This document shows, piece after piece, positions 35,697 through 45,547 of a stretch of DNA of 64,000 nt. The DNA is from JAWLAT01 sp041395325 (GTDB lineage Bacteria; Pseudomonadota; Gammaproteobacteria; Xanthomonadales; SZUA-5), in assembly GCA_041395325.1 (NCBI GenBank), contig JAWLAT010000015.1, positions 1 through 64,000 on the forward strand, written 5' to 3'. A model generated the notes under the pieces. It saw nothing but the letters and a program-made list of their open reading frames with translations, ran no database searches and had not been told where the DNA came from. Position 1 is the first letter of the stretch; every line of letters starts with the position of its first letter. Made by a program: the position numbers and the translations under genes.

Positions 35697-37559
35697 ATGC
35701 GCATCCTCGGAATATCCGCCTTCTATCACGACTCCGCTGCCGCGTTGGTGGAAGACGGGCAGATCGTGGCGGCGGCACAGGAGGAGCGCTTTTCGCGCGT
35801 CAAGCATGATCCGGACTGGCCGGCGCAGGCGATTGCGGCCTGCCTGGCGCAGGCGGGCTGCACGCTGGCCGATGTCGATCGGGTGGCCTACTACGAGAAG
35901 CCGCTGCTGAAGTTCGAGCGGCTGCTGGAAACTCATCTGGCGACCGCGCCGCGGGGCTTTGCCGCCTTTGCCCAGGCCATGCCGGTGTGGCTAAAGGAAA
36001 AGCTGTTTCTGAAGCCACTGATCGTGCGCAAGCTGAGTGCGCTGGCGCCGGGGATCGATTGGGAATCGCGGCTGCTGTTCTCCGAGCATCACTTGAGCCA
36101 CGCGGCCAGCGCCTTTTATCCCTCGCCTTTCGAGCGTGCGGCCGTGTTGACGCTCGATGGTGTGGGCGAGTGGTGCAGCACCTCGCTGGGCTTTGGCGAA
36201 GGCGCCGACCTGCGACTGGATCGGGAGCTGCAGTTCCCGCATTCGCTGGGGCTGCTCTACTCGGCTTTCACCTATTACTGCGGCTTCAAGGTCAACGCCG
36301 GCGAGTACAAGCTGATGGGGCTGGCGCCCTACGGTGAGCCACGCTTTGCGCAGAGCATTCTCGACCATCTGATCGATCTCAAGGCCGATGGCAGTTTCCG
36401 GCTGGACCTGCGCTATTTCGACTACGTCGCCGGGCTGCGGATGACCAATGCGCGTTTCGACTCGCTGTTCGGCGGCCCGCCACGCGCAGCCGAGAGCGCA
36501 CTGACGCAGCGCCACATGGATCTGGCGGCGTCGATCCAGGCGGTCACCGAGGAGGTGGTGCTGCGCTTGGGACGCGATGCCGCGCAACGCTATGGCCGAC
36601 AGGCACTGTGCCTGGCCGGCGGGGTGGCGTTGAACTGCGTGGCCAACGGCAAGCTGCTGCGCGATGGCTGCTTCGACCAGATCTGGATCCAGCCCGCGGC
36701 CGGCGATGCCGGCGGCGCGCTGGGCGCGGCGCTGGCGGCCTGGCATCTGCACCACGGCCAGCCGCGATCCACACCAGCGGGCGACGCCATGCGCGGCGGC
36801 TACCTCGGACCCAGCTACGCGCAGGCCGACATCGAAGCGCGTCTGCGCGCCGTGGGCGCGATGTTCGAGGTGATGGACGACGATGCCGCGCTGACTCGAC
36901 AGGCGGCGGCCGATCTGGCCGACGGTCATGCGCTGGGCTGGTTTCAGGGCGCGATGGAATTCGGTCCGCGGGCCCTGGGCGGGCGCTCGATCCTCGCCGA
37001 CCCGCGTCGTGTCGAGATGCAGCGGACGCTCAATCTCAAGGTCAAGTTCCGCGAGTCGTTCCGGCCCTTTGCCCCGGCGGTGCAGCGCGAGGCCGTCGCC
37101 GACTGGTTCGATCTGGACGCCGACAGCCCCTACATGCTGCTGGTTGCCGAGGTGGCCGCGCAGCGGCTGTGCAGCACCGATTCGCCCTCTGGCACGGCCA
37201 GCTCAACCAGCGAGACGTCGGCCGATCCGTTGCTGGCGCGCCTGTATGAGCAGCGCAGCGAGATTCCCGCGGTGACTCACGTCGACGGCTCGGCCCGCGT
37301 CCAGACCGTCGACGCCCAGCGCAATCCGCTGTTCCATCGACTGCTGGGCGACTTCCGGGCGCTGACGGGTTGCCCGGTGCTGGTCAACACCAGCTTCAAT
37401 GTCCGCGGCGAACCGATCGTCGGCAGCCCTGAAGACGCCTTCCGCTGTTTCATGGGCACCGACATCGAACGCCTCGCCGTCGGCCGCTGCTATTTGCGCA
37501 AGGACGCCCAAACGGCGCCCAGTACCCGTGGCTACGAGCGCGACTTCAAGCTGGATTGA
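35697..37559 (+). CDS. Carbamoyltransferase, NodU/SxtI family
   Basis: 620 residues. N-terminal ASKHA-like carbamoyltransferase domain: ILGISAFYHDSAAALV, LFSEHHLSHAASAFY (metal-binding His residues), LTLDGVGEW. C-terminal TsaC-like NodU_C region: GALGAALAAWHLHHGQ, QGAMEFGPRALGGRSI, FRPFAPAV and VLVNTSFNVRGEPIV. It moves a carbamoyl group from carbamoyl phosphate through carbamoyl-AMP to a hydroxyl. The acceptor (a sugar, polysaccharide unit or natural product) is unknown. It is the last gene of the SxtJ/DUF5989 cluster. Confidence 0.93.
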   Translation: MRILGISAFYHDSAAALVEDGQIVAAAQEERFSRVKHDPDWPAQAIAACLAQAGCTLADVDRVAYYEKPLLKFERLLETHLATAPRGFAAFAQAMPVWLKEKLFLKPLIVRKLSALAPGIDWESRLLFSEHHLSHAASAFYPSPFERAAVLTLDGVGEWCSTSLGFGEGADLRLDRELQFPHSLGLLYSAFTYYCGFKVNAGEYKLMGLAPYGEPRFAQSILDHLIDLKADGSFRLDLRYFDYVAGLRMTNARFDSLFGGPPRAAESALTQRHMDLAASIQAVTEEVVLRLGRDAAQRYGRQALCLAGGVALNCVANGKLLRDGCFDQIWIQPAAGDAGGALGAALAAWHLHHGQPRSTPAGDAMRGGYLGPSYAQADIEARLRAVGAMFEVMDDDAALTRQAAADLADGHALGWFQGAMEFGPRALGGRSILADPRRVEMQRTLNLKVKFRESFRPFAPAVQREAVADWFDLDADSPYMLLVAEVAAQRLCSTDSPSGTASSTSETSADPLLARLYEQRSEIPAVTHVDGSARVQTVDAQRNPLFHRLLGDFRALTGCPVLVNTSFNVRGEPIVGSPEDAFRCFMGTDIERLAVGRCYLRKDAQTAPSTRGYERDFKLD

Positions 37560-37614
37560 AGACGATCCGATGACGGTCGCCGGTCGGACGCTGTTCGCGG
37601 TCGTTGTCCTGGTC

Positions 37615-38988
37615 TCAGGTCTTTCGCGGCCGCGTCCATTCGGGGATGGTGCGCTGTTCCCGTGAGCGGCAGATCGACAGTGTGTCGGCCGGTGCGTCCT
37701 TGGTGATGGTCGATCCGGCGGCGATGAAGGCGCCCTCACCGATCTTCACCGGTGCCACCAGCTGCGAGTCACTGCCAATGAAGGCGTCGGCGCCGATTTC
37801 GGTGTGGTGCTTGTGCGCGCCGTCGTAGTTGCAGGTGATGACACCGGCGCTGATGTTGGCGCGCGCGCCGACATTGGCATCACCGACATAGGCCAGGTGT
37901 CCGGCCTTGGCACCAGCGCCGAAGCTGGCGTTCTTGACCTCGACAAAGTTGCCGACTCGGGCGCCTTCGTGCAGCTCGCTGCCGGGACGCAGGCGGGCAA
38001 AGGGACCGACCTGACAGGGCCCGTGGGTGCGCACGCCCTGCAGATCGCAATGCGCGTGCACGATCGTCCCTGCGGCGAGTTGGCAATCCTGCAGACGGAC
38101 GAAGGGTCCGATCTGAACGCCATCCCCCAACTCGCAGTCGCCTTCGATGATCACATCGATGTCGATGCTGACGTCCTGACCGCAGCGCAGTTGCCCGCGC
38201 AGATCCAGTCGCGCCGGATCGGCCACCCGCAGGCCTGCCAGGCAGAGCCGGCGCACCGCCCGTCGCTGATACAGACGCTCCAGCTGCGCCAGCTGCCAGG
38301 GATCATTGGCGCCCTGGGCTTCCTCGGCATCGGTGCAGGGAATCGGCAGAGCGGCCTGGCCATCGGCCGCGGCCAGCGCGAAGACATCCGTCAGGTACAG
38401 CTCGCCCTGCGCATTGTCGGGGCGGATCGCCGCCAGCCAGCGGCGCAGTTCAGCGGCACGGGCGGCGATGATCCCGGTGTTGACCGTCTTGATCCGGCGC
38501 TGCTCAGGACTGGCATCACGCTCTTCGACAATGGCACGCACGCGGCCATTGTCGTCGCAGACGATGCGCCCGTAGCCGTGCGGGTTGTCGGCGTACAGGG
38601 TCAGCACCACGAGCGGCGCCGCCTGCACGCTGACCAGCAGGTCCAGCGTCTGCGGCTGCAACAGCGGCACATCGCCGTAGAGCACCAGCACGCGCGCCTC
38701 GTCGGGAATGCCTGGCAGGGCCAGCTGGACGGCGTGTCCGGTGCCGTGCTGCTGCGCCTGGTGAACCCACTGCAACCGTTCTCGACCGGCGAAGGCGGCG
38801 CGGACCTGATCGCCACGATGACCGTAGACCACGTGAATGGCGACCGGATCGAGGGCCTCGGCGACCGCAACGACGTGTTCGAGCATGGGGCGGCCGGCCA
38901 GTGGCAGCAACACTTTCGGCAAGGCCGAATGCATCCGCTTGCCTTCGCCAGCGGCCAGAATGATGACGTGCAGGGGGGCGTGATTCAT
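37615..38988 (-). CDS. glmU: Bifunctional UDP-GlcNAc pyrophosphorylase/glucosamine-1-phosphate acetyltransferase
   Basis: 457 residues. N-terminal uridyltransferase: LAAGEGKRMHSALPK, GHRGDQVRAAF, QQHGTGHAVQLA, and VNTGIIAA. C-terminal left-handed beta-helix with hexapeptide repeats: GDGVQIGPFVRLQD, GPFARLRPGSELHEGA, GNFVEVKNASFGAG, acetyltransferase site GVITCNYDGAHKHHTEIG. It makes UDP-N-acetylglucosamine for peptidoglycan and lipid A. In many Gammaproteobacteria glmU follows atpC directly; here about 3.6 kb of accessory genes intervene. Confidence 0.97.
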   Translation of the reverse strand: MNHAPLHVIILAAGEGKRMHSALPKVLLPLAGRPMLEHVVAVAEALDPVAIHVVYGHRGDQVRAAFAGRERLQWVHQAQQHGTGHAVQLALPGIPDEARVLVLYGDVPLLQPQTLDLLVSVQAAPLVVLTLYADNPHGYGRIVCDDNGRVRAIVEERDASPEQRRIKTVNTGIIAARAAELRRWLAAIRPDNAQGELYLTDVFALAAADGQAALPIPCTDAEEAQGANDPWQLAQLERLYQRRAVRRLCLAGLRVADPARLDLRGQLRCGQDVSIDIDVIIEGDCELGDGVQIGPFVRLQDCQLAAGTIVHAHCDLQGVRTHGPCQVGPFARLRPGSELHEGARVGNFVEVKNASFGAGAKAGHLAYVGDANVGARANISAGVITCNYDGAHKHHTEIGADAFIGSDSQLVAPVKIGEGAFIAAGSTITKDAPADTLSICRSREQRTIPEWTRPRKT

Positions 38989-39042
38989 GCCGCGAAGCTT
39001 ACATCGACGCGCGACGAGGACGGGCGGCGGTCAAGCCCCGAA

Positions 39043-40416
39043 CTACCAGTCCTGATCGCCCAGGCGCAGTTCCGGCGCAGTGACGTCTCGTTGGTCCAGT
39101 GCCGGGTCGAACACCGCCAGGCGGGCACCGCCGGCGCGTTTGGCCCGATACATCGCCAGGTCAGCCGCGCGCAACAGGTCGATGGCACGTTCACCGTGGG
39201 TCGGATAGCGCGCCAGGCCGATGCTGGCGCTGAGCGGCATCGGTTCCGGCAAGGACTGTCCGAGCCTTTGCAGACGAGGCTGCAAGGCTTGCGCCAGTTG
39301 CAGTGCTCGCGACATCGCGTTCGGTCCCTCCAGCCAGAGCAGGAATTCGTCGCCGCCCAGCCTGGCCAGCAACTCGTCCACCCCCAGCGGCAGCGCGGCG
39401 GCAATCTGCTGCAGTTCGATGGCCACCTGGCGCAACAGCAGGTCGCCTGCTTCGTGCCCCAGCGCATCATTGATGGGCTTGAAACGATCCAGATCGAGGA
39501 ACAGCATCAGGGCCTCGCCCTGTCGTTGCTGCAATGCCGGGATCACCTGCTGCAAATGGGTACGCAGCTGGCGCCGGTTGGCCAGGCCGGTCAGCGGATC
39601 TTCGCGCGCCTCGCGGCGAATCTGCGATTCATGTTTGCGCAGGGCCTCGGTCATGGTCGCGAAGCGCTGCTGCAGCTGGCCCAGCTCATCCTGCCGGGTA
39701 CTCCCGGGGATGGTGGTGTAGTCGCCCGCCTCCACCCGTTGCGCATACTCGGCCAGTTCGCGGACGGGGCGCAACAGCGCGCGCGAGACCAGCCAGGCAC
39801 TGAGCACCGTGATGGTCAGCACGACGCTGCCCAGGGCCAGCAGCGCCAGCGCCTGCCTGCGCTGCAGGTCGGCCAGTCGGCTGTCGACATCGCTGCGCGC
39901 CTGCGCCGCGGCCGCTTCGATCGGGGTCAGGGCGTAGCGCAGTCGCACACCGCCGATGGCACGGCTGCCGAAATCGATCCGGCCTGTGGCCACCAGGGAC
40001 GCGTCGGACCAGCTCAAGGCTCGTCCGCTTTCCGGCAGGCTGGGCTTGAGTACGGTTCGACCAAACTCACTCAGGTCCGCACTGCCATCGTGCAGCAGGC
40101 GGCCATCGGCATCGTAGACCTCCACGCCCAGCACGTCGGTCTGTTGACGGATCGGTGCGATGATCTCTGAGATCGCCAGCAGGTCGACGTAGATCAGCGG
40201 ATTGGCCAGCGCCTGGCGCAGGTAGTCGACACTTTGCTCGGCACGTTGGGCCAGGTGATCGCGGGCGCGCTCGGTCAACAGGGCGGCCGTGCTCTCGGCG
40301 ATGTCACGTTCGGTCCGTGATTGGCTCAACCAAAAGCCGGCGAAGGCCAACAGGGCGATGGCCAGTGCTGCGCCTACCAGCAAACTCAGCCGGGCCGACA
40401 GTGACAGGCCCTTCAC
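39043..40416 (-). CDS. Membrane diguanylate cyclase (HAMP-GGDEF)
   Basis: 457 residues from a GTG at 40416 that overlaps the upstream gene's stop (GTGA). Domains: membrane helix 1 (LSLLVGAALAIALLAFAGFW), periplasmic sensor region of about 150 residues, membrane helix 2 (ALALLALGSVVLTITVLSAW), HAMP (LLRPVRELAEYAQRVEAGD) and GGDEF with RLGGDEFLLW intact. It should make cyclic di-GMP. The first gene of the pair encodes a PhnD-like periplasmic protein that is a likely ligand-sensing partner. Confidence 0.93.
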   Translation of the reverse strand: MKGLSLSARLSLLVGAALAIALLAFAGFWLSQSRTERDIAESTAALLTERARDHLAQRAEQSVDYLRQALANPLIYVDLLAISEIIAPIRQQTDVLGVEVYDADGRLLHDGSADLSEFGRTVLKPSLPESGRALSWSDASLVATGRIDFGSRAIGGVRLRYALTPIEAAAAQARSDVDSRLADLQRRQALALLALGSVVLTITVLSAWLVSRALLRPVRELAEYAQRVEAGDYTTIPGSTRQDELGQLQQRFATMTEALRKHESQIRREAREDPLTGLANRRQLRTHLQQVIPALQQRQGEALMLFLDLDRFKPINDALGHEAGDLLLRQVAIELQQIAAALPLGVDELLARLGGDEFLLWLEGPNAMSRALQLAQALQPRLQRLGQSLPEPMPLSASIGLARYPTHGERAIDLLRAADLAMYRAKRAGGARLAVFDPALDQRDVTAPELRLGDQDW

Positions 40417-41417
40417 TCGACCTCCTCACGAACGCGCTGCAACCAGGGTCGCAGGCTTTCCAGCGCCTGGTGATCGGCGGCGGTGGACGGCAACATCTGC
40501 TGTGCACCAAAGTAGCTGCGCAGGATCTGCTGTCCTGCTTCGCTGCGATGCAGTCCCGTCAGGCAGTCCACGAGGCGCTCGCGCAAGGGATCGTCAAGGT
40601 CACCGCGGACCAGTTCGATGGCTCTGGGGACCAATGGGGAGCGCGCGAAGACGCGCAGGTCATTGCGAAAGCTTGGAGGGAAGTCCTTGGGGTTGTTCCA
40701 GTCCTGATCGCTGACGGCGACCGCGTCGACGACGCGCTTGTGTACCCAGGCCGCACTATTGGCCGGCACGCGTGCGAAGGCATAGCCGACCAGCTTGGGA
40801 GGCGGTCGATCCAGCGGCGAGCTCAGAATCTCCAACCGTAGTCCGGCCTCCAGCAGCATGCCCGCCGGCAGGTAATAGGCCGTGGTCGAACTGCTGTTCT
40901 GGAAGGCGATGGTCCGCCCGGCCAGATCGGCGAGGCTCTGAATGCCGCTGTCGCTGCGGGCCACCAGCAGGCTGCGGTACTGGCTGGCGCCATTCTTGCT
41001 CACTATCGCGACGGGTTCAGCGTTTCCGCGGTCCATCAGCTGCAGCGCCACCGCGGCCGTATCACCCACCCAGTCAACCTTGCCCTGGCGCAGATAGCTG
41101 GCCATTTGTGCAGCGTCCCGGGCCATCAGAATGCGACCATCGATCACGCCGACATCGGCCAGCTCGCGCACCATCAGATCCAGGATTGGCTGCAAGGCGC
41201 CCGCAAAAGCCGCCGGATTGTCGCTGAGCCGACCGATGACCAGTGTTCGTGGTGGGTAGTCCCGCTCCGGCGGGTGGGGCGGGGGACAGAGCGATGCGCC
41301 GGAGGGCAGCAACTGCGCGGAGTCCGACTGGGCCAGGACCGGAAGCCCGGCCCAGAGTCCGAGCAAACCGAAGATGGCGGCAACGATCCATTGCCGCAAA
41401 AACCGGCCGCTGCGCAT
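40413..41417 (-). CDS. PhnD-like periplasmic substrate-binding protein
   Basis: About 334 residues from the ATG at 41417, with GGGAGG upstream. The signal peptide has RQWIVAAIFGLLGLWAGLPVLAQ. The mature chain follows the phosphate/phosphonate-binding fold: LVIGRLSDNPAAFAGALQPI, GKVDWVGDTAAVALQL, LAGRTIAFQNSSSTTAYYLP and AVAVSDQDW. No transporter permease or ATPase gene is next to it. It is instead translationally coupled (four-base overlap) to a diguanylate cyclase, so it may sense a small oxyanion or other ligand and signal through it. Confidence 0.85.
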   Translation of the reverse strand: MRSGRFLRQWIVAAIFGLLGLWAGLPVLAQSDSAQLLPSGASLCPPPHPPERDYPPRTLVIGRLSDNPAAFAGALQPILDLMVRELADVGVIDGRILMARDAAQMASYLRQGKVDWVGDTAAVALQLMDRGNAEPVAIVSKNGASQYRSLLVARSDSGIQSLADLAGRTIAFQNSSSTTAYYLPAGMLLEAGLRLEILSSPLDRPPPKLVGYAFARVPANSAAWVHKRVVDAVAVSDQDWNNPKDFPPSFRNDLRVFARSPLVPRAIELVRGDLDDPLRERLVDCLTGLHRSEAGQQILRSYFGAQQMLPSTAADHQALESLRPWLQRVREEVE

Positions 41418-41525
41418 CTGCCGAGGACCTCCCAGAGCACGCCTGATTCGCGTTCGGCTCACGTTAGCACGAGCACTGCAGCCATCCACGTATGCTCTGC
41501 GCCCGGACGGCAGTGGAGATTGGCG

Positions 41526-41808
41526 ATGCGTGCATGTTTGTGGCTGGCACTGTGCTGGTGTCTGACGGCGACGGCGGCAGATTTCACGCCACCACTCGGG
41601 GCCGAACCGCTTCGGGCGGCTATACGCCGGCTGGTGGGAGACGCGCAATCTCCGCATGATGGCCAACTTCCGCGAACTGACGGCGGCCCATCCGGGTGCG
41701 CGTGTGCTGAACATCGTCGGCGCGTCACACAAGCCCTGGTACGACCAATGGGCGCGCCAGTTCGGCGATGTCAGCGTGGTGGATGTCGCCGCGATTCTCG
41801 GCCGCTGA
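41526..41808 (+). pseudogene. Deleted DUF5694 protein gene remnant
   Basis: An intact signal peptide (MRACLWLALCWCLTATAADF) is followed after about 30 codons by a jump into another frame. That frame encodes YAGWWETRNLRMMANFREL to VGASHKPWYDQWARQFGD, the C-terminal end of DUF5694/TraB-like proteins. The middle of the gene is missing. It is therefore a decayed remnant, not a functional protein. Confidence 0.7.
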
Positions 41809-41810
41809 GC

Positions 41811-42197
41811 TCAGCGGGTTTCATCGTCGGGTCCCCACAGCAACGCATGTAGCAGGACAGCCACGAGCCAGTGCAGTGCAACCAGCGCCAGACCGAGCAC
41901 GAGAATGCTCGGCGTCTGTCCCGAGCTGACCTGCTGCCACATGACCGGGATCGCGGCCAGCAGGAGCAACAGCAACGCGCTGGCGGCCAGTACGCGGCGC
42001 TGCCGCGGCGCGCGATCGGGTACCGCCAGCAGCCCCCAAGTACCGATGGTCAGCGCCAGCAGATGGAGCGTCGTCGCCATGGGGCGGGTCCAATCGACCC
42101 AGAACGGCTGGCCAACGAACAGTGACAGCACAGTTCGACCGGCACCAATCAGCCCTTCGAGCACGGCCAGCACGAAGCTCAGGCGCAGAATGGACAT
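41811..42197 (-). CDS. Small integral membrane protein, unknown
   Basis: 128 residues from the ATG at 42197. About four hydrophobic helices: ILRLSFVLAVLEGLIGA, TLHLLALTIGTWGLLAV, LAASALLLLLLAAIPVM and ILVLGLALVALHWLVAVLL. No family or catalytic residues are recognised. It lies 12 bases downstream of the QueD-like gene. Confidence 0.7.
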   Translation of the reverse strand: MSILRLSFVLAVLEGLIGAGRTVLSLFVGQPFWVDWTRPMATTLHLLALTIGTWGLLAVPDRAPRQRRVLAASALLLLLLAAIPVMWQQVSSGQTPSILVLGLALVALHWLVAVLLHALLWGPDDETR

Positions 42198-42209
42198 GCT
42201 CCGGTCCGT

Positions 42210-42539
42210 TCAGCCACCTCGATAGATGGCGCCAAATCCAACCGATGGCCGCCACACGCGCACCTCGGTCAGCGGCAGGACACCGGCCAGTTCGGCCCAG
42301 ATCCAGCGCGCGATGTTCTCCGAAGTCGGCACTTCGATGAAGTCGTTGAGCATGCGATGGTCAAGCGCCTGGCGAACCGGCACCAGGGCGGCCTCGAAGG
42401 CATCTTCGGGGATGACGTAGCCGTCCAGCGCCGGGCCACTGCAGCGCACCTCGACGCTGTAGCTGTGGCCGTGAACGCCGGGAAACTGCGGCAATGTGTG
42501 GGCCGCCTCGAAGGTGAATTGCTTGTAGACCTCGACCAT
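42210..42539 (-). CDS. 6-carboxytetrahydropterin synthase-like (QueD family) protein without catalytic Cys
   Basis: 109 residues. The zinc site of the PTPS/QueD fold is present: FEAAH (His14) and HGHSY (His23, His25). DHRMLND, PTSENIARWIW and a terminal IYRGG match too. But the loop that holds the catalytic Cys in QueD (E. coli KCGRLHGH) is shortened to FPGVHGH, and the conserved ETC near the end is RPSVGFG, so the nucleophile Cys and the Glu are missing. It may bind rather than convert pterins, or do a different step of the PTPS superfamily. Confidence 0.85.
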   Translation of the reverse strand: MVEVYKQFTFEAAHTLPQFPGVHGHSYSVEVRCSGPALDGYVIPEDAFEAALVPVRQALDHRMLNDFIEVPTSENIARWIWAELAGVLPLTEVRVWRPSVGFGAIYRGG

Positions 42540-42585
42540 CGCGTTCTTCCATCCAATCCGGTCCCGCTTGGGCCGCCGGAGACGA

Positions 42586-42610
42586 CAACGCCGGGCGGGG
42601 CCCGGCGTTG
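42586..42610. terminator. Terminator-like hairpin after the ATP synthase operon
   Basis: CAACGCCGGGC, loop GGG, GCCCGGCGTTG: a perfect 11-base-pair stem 30 bases beyond the atpC stop. No clear T tract follows on either side. Confidence 0.7.
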
Positions 42611-42639
42611 CGTGAGTGGCACCGTATGCGGTGAACTCG

Positions 42640-43062
42640 TCAGTGCTTCAGATTCTTCTGCAACCGGGCGAGCGCCTGCAGCTGGGCCATGGCTTGTGCC
42701 AACTGGGCCTGCGCTTCAGCCACTTCGACCGCATCGGTGCGATTGGCCAATGCACGCTCGGCTTCGTCACGGGCCGACTTGGCGGCGGCCTCGTCCAGAT
42801 CCTTGGCGCGAATGGCGGTGTCAGCCAGCACAGTCACCACGCTGGGCTGCACTTCCAGAATGCCGCCGGAAACGTAGAAGAACTGCTCGCTGCCATCACT
42901 GAGCATCACCCGCACCTGACCCGGCTTGAGCCGGGTGATCAGCGGCGTGTGGCGCGGCGCAATGCCGAGCTCGCCCATCTCACCGGTGGCCACGACCAGC
43001 TTGGCTTCGCCACGGAAGATCTCTTCCTCGGCGCTGACCACATCGACTCGAATCGTACTCAT
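42640..43062 (-). CDS. atpC: ATP synthase epsilon subunit
   Basis: 140 residues. It begins MSTIRVDVVSAEEEIFRGEA and contains GELGIAPRHTPLITRLKPGQV, the beta-sandwich of the F1 epsilon subunit, then two C-terminal helices. It belongs to the central rotor stalk and can inhibit ATP hydrolysis. Last gene of the atp operon. Confidence 0.97.
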   Translation of the reverse strand: MSTIRVDVVSAEEEIFRGEAKLVVATGEMGELGIAPRHTPLITRLKPGQVRVMLSDGSEQFFYVSGGILEVQPSVVTVLADTAIRAKDLDEAAAKSARDEAERALANRTDAVEVAEAQAQLAQAMAQLQALARLQKNLKH

Positions 43063-43117
43063 CTAGCCAACCTCATCGTTGCTACGGAACCCGCGCCGGG
43101 CGCGGGGGCGGCCTGGG

Positions 43118-44545
<1,428 letters not shown>

Positions 44546-44612
44546 GGAATCGCTCCTGCTTCTCGATGCTTGCCGCGCCTGCTCCGGTGAGCGGCGCCGG
44601 GGTTGTGCTTGA

Positions 44613-45476
44613 TCAGACCGCGGCGGCGCCGCCGACGATCTCCGAAATTTCCTGGGTGATCGCTGCCTGACGCGCCTTGTTGTAGACCAGCGTCAAGGTG
44701 TCGATCAGCTTGGTGGCGTTGTCCGAGGCGCTCTTCATCGCCACCATGCGGGCGGCGTGCTCGCTGGCCAGATTCTCCAGTGAACCCTGGTACACCAGCG
44801 ACTCGATGTAGCGCGTCAGCACGTGATCGAGGATCTCGACCGGATCGGGCTCGTAGAGGTAATCCCAGTTGTGCGTGCTGGCGATGTCATCAGCCGGCGG
44901 CAGCGGCAGCAGCTGATCGATCGTCGGCTTCTGCGTCATCGTGTTGATGAAGTCGTTGTAGGCCAGGTGCAAACGATCGATGTTGCCGGCGGTGTAGGCG
45001 TCGAGCACCACCTTGATCACGCCGACCAGCTGCTCGACGCGGGGCTGTTCGCCCAGGTGCGTGACCGAGCCAACCAGGTTGACCTTGAGCCGCTTGAAGA
45101 AACCGACCGCCTTGGCGCCAATGGCGACCACGTCAATCTCCACACCCTGTTGCTGCAGCTGGCGAATTTCGGCCAGCAGCTTGCGGAACAGGTTCGAGTT
45201 GAGGCCGCCGCACAGACCGCGATCGGTGCTGATGACAATGAAGCCGGCCCGCTTGACCTGCTCACGCTCGACCAGGAAGGGGTGCTTGTACTCGGTATTG
45301 GCCTTGGCGACGTGGCCAATGACCTGACGCATCATCCGCGCGTAAGGCCGCGAGGCACGCATCAGATCCTGTGCGCGACGAATCTTGCTGGCCGAGACCA
45401 TCTCCAGCGCGCCGGTCACCTTGCGGGTGTTCTGCACGCTCTTGATCTGGGTTCTGATTTCGCGTCCGCCTGCCAT
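44613..45476 (-). CDS. atpG: ATP synthase gamma subunit
   Basis: 287 residues. It starts AGGREIRTQIKSVQNTRKVT and ends KARQAAITQEISEIVGGAAA, the two long helices of the rotor shaft, with STDRGLCGGLNSN in between. Standard length for the family. Confidence 0.98.
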   Translation of the reverse strand: MAGGREIRTQIKSVQNTRKVTGALEMVSASKIRRAQDLMRASRPYARMMRQVIGHVAKANTEYKHPFLVEREQVKRAGFIVISTDRGLCGGLNSNLFRKLLAEIRQLQQQGVEIDVVAIGAKAVGFFKRLKVNLVGSVTHLGEQPRVEQLVGVIKVVLDAYTAGNIDRLHLAYNDFINTMTQKPTIDQLLPLPPADDIASTHNWDYLYEPDPVEILDHVLTRYIESLVYQGSLENLASEHAARMVAMKSASDNATKLIDTLTLVYNKARQAAITQEISEIVGGAAAV

Positions 45477-45547
45477 GGCTCTCTCTAGTCGTTGCGTGGG
45501 GTGCCGTTGACGGCGCCGCGCGAGGCGGCGCCTGGATCAACGCAGCC

